Positions 57,560 to 64,000 of a DNA stretch of 64,000 bases are shown here, in pieces (the stretch's first letter is position 1; each line of letters begins with the position of its first letter). This stretch comes from Chelydra serpentina (Eukaryota > Chordata > Testudines > Chelydridae): contig JBAIAC010000057.1 in assembly GCA_037349315.1 (NCBI GenBank), positions 10,943,501 through 11,007,500 of the forward strand, read 5' to 3'. The notes under the pieces are model-generated. The model saw only the letters and a program-made list of their open reading frames with translations. It had not been told where the DNA came from and did not search any database. The translations under genes were made by a program, and so were the position numbers.

Positions 57560-58281
57560 TTGTTGAATCATCGCTAGAGCTGGGCGGGAAGCGGAGACTT
57601 TTGTGATATTGAAAAACGCTCCTGAATCGAGACCAAGAGTAAAAATCTCGAGAAATCTTCACCCACGGAAAATCTGAAGAAATAAATTGGTTTGTGTCAA
57701 TCAACGTGTTTTGTTTTGATCCTTTTGAAATGTTTTGATTTTGACCATTTTTAAAAAATTTGTATTCTAATTCGCTTCGATTTTGAACTGAAAAGTCTCT
57801 TCAAGCTGGACAAAGTGGGATTTTTTTCGTTTGGAAAATACTGAAACAAAACCTTTTGGCAATTTCAAAACTTTTTTTCTTTCCCCCCAAGATGTCAAGA
57901 AAAAAAACCTTCATCAAACCCCACTCTTTCCCACGAAGTTTTGGTTTCGATGCATCAGCATTTTCAGATGAAAAAACCTGCCCGGCTTTGGTAATCCCCT
58001 CTCCCATCCTTCAGAAGGGTGAGAAATTTCCATGCCCATAAATCTAAGGGCTCAGATGAGATTTTCAAAAATGACTAGTAATATTTGCAGCCTCATGGTT
58101 TGGACGGCTAACTTGAGACACCTTAGAGAGGCCTGATTTTCAGAGGTGGATGCCCAATGCTGTTTGACAATCCCTTTCAAGAGTCTCAAGTTGCCCCCCA
58201 CCCCCACTTATTGGTCACTTATGAGCATTTCAACCTGAAAAGCCTTAGATTTGAATATATTCTCCTGTTTTTCATTGCGCT
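57560..58281. other. AT-rich intergenic, nothing recognised
   Basis: Contains repeated TTTTGATTTTGA-like text and no gene. It marks the start of the AT-richer right part of the window. Confidence 0.4.
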
Positions 58282-59292
58282 TGTGACCGGGGTGGGGAGC
58301 CAGCTGTGGTCACTCAATTAGGGTGAACTACAAAGAACGGGGCAGACAATCCTTAAAATGCCGGTGGATATTCCAATACTTAGATTTACCAAGCCAGCAT
58401 AAAACAGCTTCTTTATTACCTTACTGATTACTCAGAAGTCCAAACAACACAATTCCCTTAAAGTGATCCAGCCTCAGGCCTCCATCCAGGTACCTAAGTC
58501 AAGTATGATGATTTCTAAAAATCTTATTTCATCATATTAAAGAAAAGGTTCTACCAATCCCAAAGGATCAGACACATTCCCTCCCAGGTTATTGAATATT
58601 CCAAATCTTCCCCAAATACGAGCTACAGCCAATTCTTATTTAAACTAAAATGTATTACAAAACAAAAGAGAGAGAGTCTGGTTAAAAGATCAATATACAG
58701 ACAGACATGAGTTCAATTCATTGAGGTTCAGATTCATAGCAGAGATGGTGAGATTTGTAGATGCAAATAGTTCCTTTAGAATTCAGTTCATAGGTCATAG
58801 TCCAATGTCCAAATCTCATATTCAGGGCGTATCAGCATAACTGGGTCCTCAGTCTTGTGACTCAAACTTCCCCCGGTGAAGCTTAAGCAGATCTGAGATG
58901 ACAGAATCAGGACCCAAGGATATTTTATACAATTTCATGTCTTTTGACAAGTTGGAGTTCAAAGGGTAATTAGCATGACTTCAAAGGAGGTACTTAGCTA
59001 TAGAATTAACATAAGGCAATTTGCTTGTTCCTCCACCATTCACAGATTATTTGCTATACATTCCAAACAGAGATTAATACAGAGCTATCTCATGTTTACA
59101 ATTCATTTAAATGATAGGATGTTCTTTTGACCTCTGAATGATTAGAATACAGCATAGACAAGGACTGTTGATTACATTGTCGATTCTACCCATACACGTG
59201 TAAATACACAAAAACACAAACATTCTCTCCCCACGTCTTTTGAGGGTTATTTATTTTGCAGGATGTTTCACCCTTCCTAGTCATGCGTCACA
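58282..59292 (-). repeat. Probable solo LTR of an endogenous retrovirus
   Basis: The block begins TGTGAC and ends GTCACA, the TG...CA inverted ends of a retroviral LTR, about 1.01 kb apart. Flanks GCGCT (58277-58281) and GAGCT (59293-59297) differ at one of five positions, an aged 5-bp duplication. On the minus strand it has TATAAAATA (about 58933-58925) and, further downstream, AATAAAG (about 58420). No coding sequence of a retrovirus is seen, so internal parts were lost by recombination or never present. Confidence 0.65.
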
Positions 59293-59574
59293 GAGCTATT
59301 CTTCAATTTCATGCACATTGTAGAGGATTATTAGTAGCATCTAAGAATGATAGTGTGATGATGGCTGCCCTGTTGGCCAACTCACTGGGCACCTCCTAAG
59401 CTAAAAGCATGAGCTACTACGGCATGAACTAAAGAGCCAAAGCTGTGTAGCTAGGGACTAAAAAAACCTCATATCCTCTGTGGATCGGGCCAGAGGGGGG
59501 GTCTCATATCACACACTCACCAGAGAGTTACAATAGCACCTATACAGAGCGTCATGTGTTCATGGTAGGATAAT

Positions 59575-59760
59575 GAGCATTGCTTAATTATTCCTCAGAC
59601 AGGCAGGATCACTGCTCCCATTTCACAGATGGTGCAACTGAGGCATGGAGAAAGAAGGTGATCTGCCCAAGCTCACCCAGCGCGTCAGTGCGAAAGCCAT
59701 GATGGGAACTCAGCCATCATTTTTGCCTCTTAACCATAAATCTGTGCCTCTTCCTGATAT
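59575..59760 (-). repeat. Antisense MIR-type SINE
   Basis: CATTTCACAGATGGTGCAAC, GATCTGCCCAAGCTCACCCA and GATGGGAACTCAGCCATC are present in order. Confidence 0.7.
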
Positions 59761-59915
59761 CTGTATGCTATAGCACATATCATGGGTAGTTACTCATATA
59801 TTCGGCATGCAATTTAGCACTCTCTTGGGGGCGAGATGTAGTAATGTTAGATTGTATAGGAAGGTCGGGCATAAACCTGCTTCCTGTTATTTGTATGCGT
59901 GCTCTGAGAATGGTT

Positions 59916-60065
59916 GATTGGTATAAATCCTCACGCTGGTCCTAACCCAGGAGAAGGGCTTATGGCTCAAATGTCCAATTTTGAATGAGCCCGGCTGCTC
60001 ACTGAAGTAATCATAATCCTGTGTTGGTGACAGAATCGTCTCCGTGGCAACCAACAGTGATGTCA
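59916..60065 (+). promoter_or_regulatory. Candidate promoter with TATA, RFX X-box and CRE-like site
   Basis: An inverted CCAAT (GATTGG, about 59916-59921) abuts TATAAA at 59922-59927. GTCTCC-GT-GGCAAC at 60038-60051 fits the RFX X-box consensus GTNNCC-N2-RGNAAC. TGATGTCA (60058-60065) resembles a CRE and overlaps the candidate start codon. X-boxes near start codons are typical of cilium and axoneme genes, but that link is inference. Confidence 0.35.
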
Positions 60066-60179
60066 CTAGCAGAGGATTATGATGTGAAGTGGAGGCAGCA
60101 GGAGGAGCTGCAGAAGGAACAAAGAGCGTGCTCGACATGCACATATCCATCCCTGCTGGGAAAATACAAGGAAGGGAAG
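60060..60179 (+). CDS. Candidate first coding exon of an unrecognised gene
   Basis: An ATG opens 40 codons (starting MSLAEDYDVKW, then Q/E/K-rich, then CSTCTYPSLLGKYKEGK) ending at AAG|gtgcag. The segment looks coding: balanced amino acid use, a coiled-coil-like RQQEELQKEQR stretch, and no recognisable repeat. Without splicing the frame stops at 60240-60242. The donor is weak at +4 and +5. It ends in phase 0, matching the candidate exon at 63154. I do not recognise the family. It reads away from MsrA. A decayed or chance frame is the main alternative. Confidence 0.35.
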
Positions 60180-60284
60180 GTGCAGAAGACAGACATACCC
60201 GCTCAGCACTTGCCAAAGCAGTTTACTAGGGAGCTGATCTAACTAATGAAACCTGTTCTAGCAACTGAACAGAGGAGTGGTGTT

Positions 60285-60900
60285 ACCTAATGGTTAGAGC
60301 AGGGGTCTCAAACACGCGGCCTGCGGGCCACATGCGTCCCGCGGAGTTATTTCCTGCGGCCCGCCATAGGTGCCGACTCCACTGGCAGCCAAGCTCCAAA
60401 CATTACTGAGTGTTTATATTTTATTAAAACCCCTCTTTGCATTACAGTTTTTAAAAAGTTAATACATTGACTTTTAATAGAATACTATGTGACTCTTCAT
60501 TTTTTTAATTTTTGACTATCCTTTTGTATCATTGTATGAAAAGGTTTCAGTGATGCGGCCCTCAGGCCAATTTACTAGTTCTCATGTGGCCCTCGTGGTG
60601 ATTTGAGTTTGAGATCCCTGGATTAGAGCAAGGACTCTTGTGTCCTGTCCCCCACCTCTTCCTCTGTCTTGCTGTTTGGCATTGGGCAAGTCATTTCTCT
60701 CTGGGCCTCCACTTCTCCCATTTAAAATGAGGACAACATACCCACGTCCAGTGATCTATGGGTAGATGAGAACTAATCTAGATTCTTTGCAAGGGATTAG
60801 ATCAGATACCTACCTCCCGGGGTAGTGTGAGTTTAATTCATGTTTGCGAAGTACTTTGGGTCCTCTGCATGGAAGGCACTTAAAATTAATGATTTCCCCT
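60285..60900 (+). repeat. Sense MIR-type SINE split by a hAT element
   Basis: The 5' part (TTACCTAATGGTTAGAG) ends at 60299 and the copy resumes with CAAGGACTCTTGTGTCCTGT at about 60629, then TTGGGCAAGTCATTTCTCTC, CCATTTAAAATGAGGACAAC and AAGTACTTTGGGTCCTCTGC. The intervening sequence is the hAT element at 60300. Confidence 0.8.
60300..60620. mobile_element. 321-bp nonautonomous hAT element
   Basis: Ends CAGGGGTCTCAAAC and GTTTGAGATCCCTG are inverted repeats (13 of 14). Flanks GGTTAGAG (60292-60299) and GATTAGAG (60621-60628) agree at 7 of 8, the hAT 8-bp duplication. Internal CGGCCTGCGGGCCACATG and GCGGCCCTCAGGCC match a common dispersed element. Confidence 0.9.
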
Positions 60901-63150
60901 CATTAGGCATCAGCTTCTCTTTAAAATCAGCCTCTGGCATGTCAGACTAAACGTGGCCTTAATTTAATTCCTAGCCCATGTATCAAATACCAGATGAGGT
61001 CTAGTCAAAATAAACAGAAATTCATAGGTGTTTTGGTGGAAAAGAAACTGCTCTATTTTAACATCCATTCCCAACAGGTGAGGTACCAAGGACTTCTGGA
61101 GCTACAAAGAACCAACAATTGGTGGACCCTGGCATAATTTCAGTGCACCGGGATTATCCCAAAATAATTTACTCTAATGATGCTGTATTTAGCCAAGGAA
61201 CTGTTAGGATTCTGTTTCTGTGTCCTGCACCTTTAAACCACTAAGAATTCTGCTGGCTGCAGAGTCCGGCAGCAGAGGGAAGCCCACACTGTGCTCTCTC
61301 ATTCATGGAGACTTTACATTCGTTCTTTCTTGTGCTGTTGTTCTTTTAATCTAAGTAAAAGCCATTAAGACTGAAAGCATCCGTTTGATCTAATGCAAAC
61401 CTACCAAGATTATTCCTATATCTTTGATTCTTTAAAAGCAGATAAATCAAATCAAATCATATTAATATAAAAATACATTGGTGCCGCTGAGTTTTTTTTT
61501 AATGTAAATTTTGCAGCTCAAATTCCTCCCCTCCATCAAATAATTTAGATGTGTTATTTTTCCCTAAGAAACAATACCCTCTCAGTATTGGCAACTCATT
61601 CCCAGTGGGTCTGGCTGGCTCAGATGCACCGATCTAGCCCAGAAAAGTAGGGAGCAGAAATCACGCCCATCGGGTGCTTGGTTGGTGACTGATGTGAAAC
61701 AAGCGGGTGGATCTCAGTTGCGTTTCTGCTAGCCAGGTGTCCACATCACAAAGTGACAACGGCTCTAAGGGCCTGATCCTGTAGGATGCTGCACCCCCTT
61801 ACTTCCCAGTGGGGCTGATTAGCCCTGAGAACCAGGCCTGGCCTGACGTGCCGCTTTCATGCCTACGGGATCTCAGCACCTTGTGTGATCAAGCCCTAAC
61901 TGGCATCCCTTGGTGGCCGTTTCAGCACCTCGTGCCAAGGACTGACTGCCCCCTGGGGGCTGAGCTTGGAAATGCTCCGTCCAGGACCCATTGTGGGGAA
62001 GAAGCAGCATCTCACCGACCCTGTGAGAAGTCAGGAGCAGGATTCTGGGGGGCGGCAGGGGTATCCTGGGGAGGATTTACTGCTTTATCCCAAGGGGGAA
62101 GGTTTGATTCCCACGTAGGCCTCCCGCCAGTGATCGCTATCAGGAGGGGCACCAGCAGCTGTTCAACTTCACTGCTCCAGCGAGCAAAAACAAGGGAGAA
62201 CATAGAGCCCTGGAGACTCAATAACCATCCGCGGGCACTTTTCAATCATCAACGAGGCTGTGAGCTGAAGGGGCAGGGCTGAGCTCCCCAATGCTCTTAC
62301 TCAGCAGCTCAGACAGACAGCGGTTACCCTTGGACTTTAGTGTCAGCGGTTTTGTTTCCTTCTCCGGGTTTCGTAACCCATTAATTCCCAGCCCGGTTCA
62401 AACTCCCTCTCAGCCTCTAGGCCTCGTCCCTCCCTCTTGGCCTCCTGCCCTGTCCGCTCCCCAGTCTTCAACCCCCCACAGTCAGTCTGTGCTGTTGGCT
62501 TCCTTATCTTACCATTAAAGCCCTACAGAGCTCCCCCGTGCCCTGCCACCACGTACAGCTTATTTTCTACTAGCCATCACTGGTACCAAGAACGATTTTA
62601 ATCTAACGCCAGCCAGTCTAACAACCATATCCTGCCAATGCCAGCCAGCGCTCCAGCAGTGGGAGCTTCCTCCCCGCGGTGCCCTGGTGTGGCAAACTTC
62701 CTCCCAGCAGTGCCATGCCAGCAATGCGAGCTTCAGAACAGCAGTGCCCTATGGTGGGGAACTTCCTCCCAGCAGTGCCCTGATGGGGGAGCTTCCTCCC
62801 AGCATGACCATGCTTATGCCATTCCTGCCTCGCTTTCCCCTCCCGTGTTTCAACTCCAGTGCATAGCGTTGCTCAGACAACCTGCCCTTTTTTTCCTCTC
62901 CTCTTTGTCGAATTTCCCCACAACGATTGCGCTTGGTGGCCCGGGCTGGGTTGTCACCTGAATGAATGACTGTAACCGTGTCCTATAATTTCCTACTTGA
63001 TGTCAGAAGGCGATTAATAAGGGTTCTTTGTGAGTGCTTAATAACACTCTGCTGATGGAAAGAGAGACCCCTTTGCAGCTCCTCTCTTTCTTCCCCATGT
63101 GCTCCATTAATTGCACTTGTAACTCCTTTGTTTCTATTTCATTCTTTTTT
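60900..63150. other. AT-richer region between the two candidate exons
   Basis: No further exon recognised. About 61202-61412 (TGTTAGGATTCTG ... AAACCTACCA) looks LTR-like but lacks a target duplication. At about 62690-62790 a CTTCCTCCCAGCAGTGCC-type unit recurs about three times. Confidence 0.35.
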
Positions 63151-63153
63151 TAG

Positions 63154-63246
63154 AAAGTAAATGAAATTGTGGAGAAGAAGCCCAAAGCCTTGAAAAGACA
63201 AGTCCCAGCTGGTGCATGGGAAGAGTGGGCCAAACACAGCCCTGGT
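63154..63246 (+). CDS. Candidate second coding exon of the same unrecognised gene
   Basis: A strong polypyrimidine tract ends in ttcattctttttt+ag at 63153, and a near-consensus donor GGT|gtaagt follows at 63247. The 93-nt phase-0 exon between them encodes 31 residues (KVNEIVEKKPKALKRQ, then VPAGAWEEWAKHSPG): a lysine-rich half, then a tryptophan-containing half. Both splice sites are better than expected by chance. No family is recognised. Later exons would lie beyond the window, past the tandem repeat that begins about 160 bp downstream. Confidence 0.4.
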
Positions 63247-63404
63247 GTAAGTGGGAGCAAGCGCTTAGGTTGCCACGAGCTACCCATGTGGTGCTGCAAG
63301 GCTGACCGACGTCCCAACATTCCTGCTGAGAGATTCGGTGGCAGAATACAGAATGGGGAGAACTGACAGCAGAGCTCCCTTCCAGTCATCTCTCTGGACT
63401 CTGG

Positions 63405-64000
63405 GTATGCCCCCCACCACAGTCCAGCCGGCCCCACGGAGAGCTGGGTGCTCTAAGGCCCAGCCAGCCCCCTTGAGAGCTGGGATCTCCACTCACCACA
63501 CCCCAGTCGGCCCCCTTGAGAGCTGGGATCTCCACTCACCACACCCCAGCCAGCCCCCTTGAGAGCTGGGATCTCCACTCACCACACCCCAGTCGGCCCC
63601 CTTGAGAGCTGGGATCTCCACTCACCACACCCCAGCCAGCCCCCTTGAGAGCTGGGATCTCCACTCACCACACCCCAGCCAGCCCCCTTGAGAGCTGGGA
63701 TCTCCACTCACCACACCCCAGCCAGCCCCCTTGAGAGCTGGGATCTCCACTCACCACACCCCAGTCGGCCCCATGGAGAGCTGGGTGCTCTAAGGCCCAG
63801 CCAGCCCCCTTGAGAGCTGGGATCTCCACTCACCACACCCCAGCCAGCCCCCTTGAGAGCTGGGATCTCCACTCACCACACCCCAGCCGGCCCCATGGAA
63901 AGCTGGGTGCTCTAAGGCCCAGCCAGCCCCCTTGAGAGCTGGGATCTCCACTCACCACACCCCAGCTGGCCCCACGGAGAGCTGGGTGCTCTAAGGCCCA
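63405..64000 (+). repeat. 43-bp minisatellite with a 36-bp variant, runs off the window
   Basis: The unit containing TTGAGAGCTGGGATCTCCAC repeats every 43 bp (63487, 63530, 63573, 63616, 63659, 63702, 63745). A 36-bp-longer step (63745 to 63824) marks insertion of a second unit type containing GGAGAGCTGGGTGCTCTAAG, which recurs near 63430, 63775, 63895 and 63975. The array continues past 64000. Confidence 0.95.

Noticed and set aside
61202..61412. LTR-like stretch TGTTAGG ... CCTACCA
   Set aside because: The flanks GGAAC and AGATT are not a target duplication, and the ends are only loosely inverted; evidence is too thin to call an LTR.

Overview
The window is nuclear DNA from a vertebrate, most likely a turtle. 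The evidence is the repeat content: a tRNA-derived SINE with a CR1-like tail (14.88-15.06 kb) of the type described from hidden-necked turtles, CR1 LINE 3' ends, many MIR-type SINE fragments, and short hAT-type elements that I recognise from turtle genomes. Coding sequence is sparse, split into short exons, and bounded by spliceosomal junctions. Most long open frames are GC-rich chance frames or tandem repeats.

The one gene I can support fully is a methionine sulfoxide reductase A (MsrA) gene on the minus strand. Its start codon is at 56961 and its stop codon at 21033-21035. Six coding exons join in phase to a 218-residue protein that keeps the catalytic GCFWG cysteine, the E/D/Y active-site residues and both C-terminal recycling cysteines. 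Exon 1 sits in a GC-box promoter with no TATA box (about 57.02-57.13 kb), and a likely poly(A) signal lies at 19668-19673. The last intron appears to use a GC-AG boundary. The gene is compact, and exon 1 does not encode an obvious mitochondrial presequence, so it may be a cytosolic form or a paralogue of the widely known MSRA.

Layout: 1-19.6 kb is downstream intergenic DNA rich in MIR, CR1 and hAT fragments, with an orphan CpG island (12.2-12.6 kb) and a 39-bp minisatellite (13.73-14.24 kb). The MsrA transcription unit occupies 19.6-57.1 kb; its introns hold hAT elements with 8-bp target duplications, a 62-bp minisatellite, a long CA tract and two CpG-rich patches. From 57.3 kb the DNA becomes clearly AT-richer and contains a probable solo LTR and a hAT element nested in a MIR copy. 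It also contains two candidate coding exons (60.06 and 63.15 kb, plus strand) of a gene I do not recognise, divergent from MsrA, with an RFX-type X-box next to the start codon. A 43-bp minisatellite runs off the right edge.

The most interesting leads are the unrecognised X-box gene, the GC-AG intron and possible alternative first exon of MsrA, and the 39-bp minisatellite whose self-complementary core shows matched substitutions on both arms. Family assignments rest on memory and reading by eye; no searches were run.
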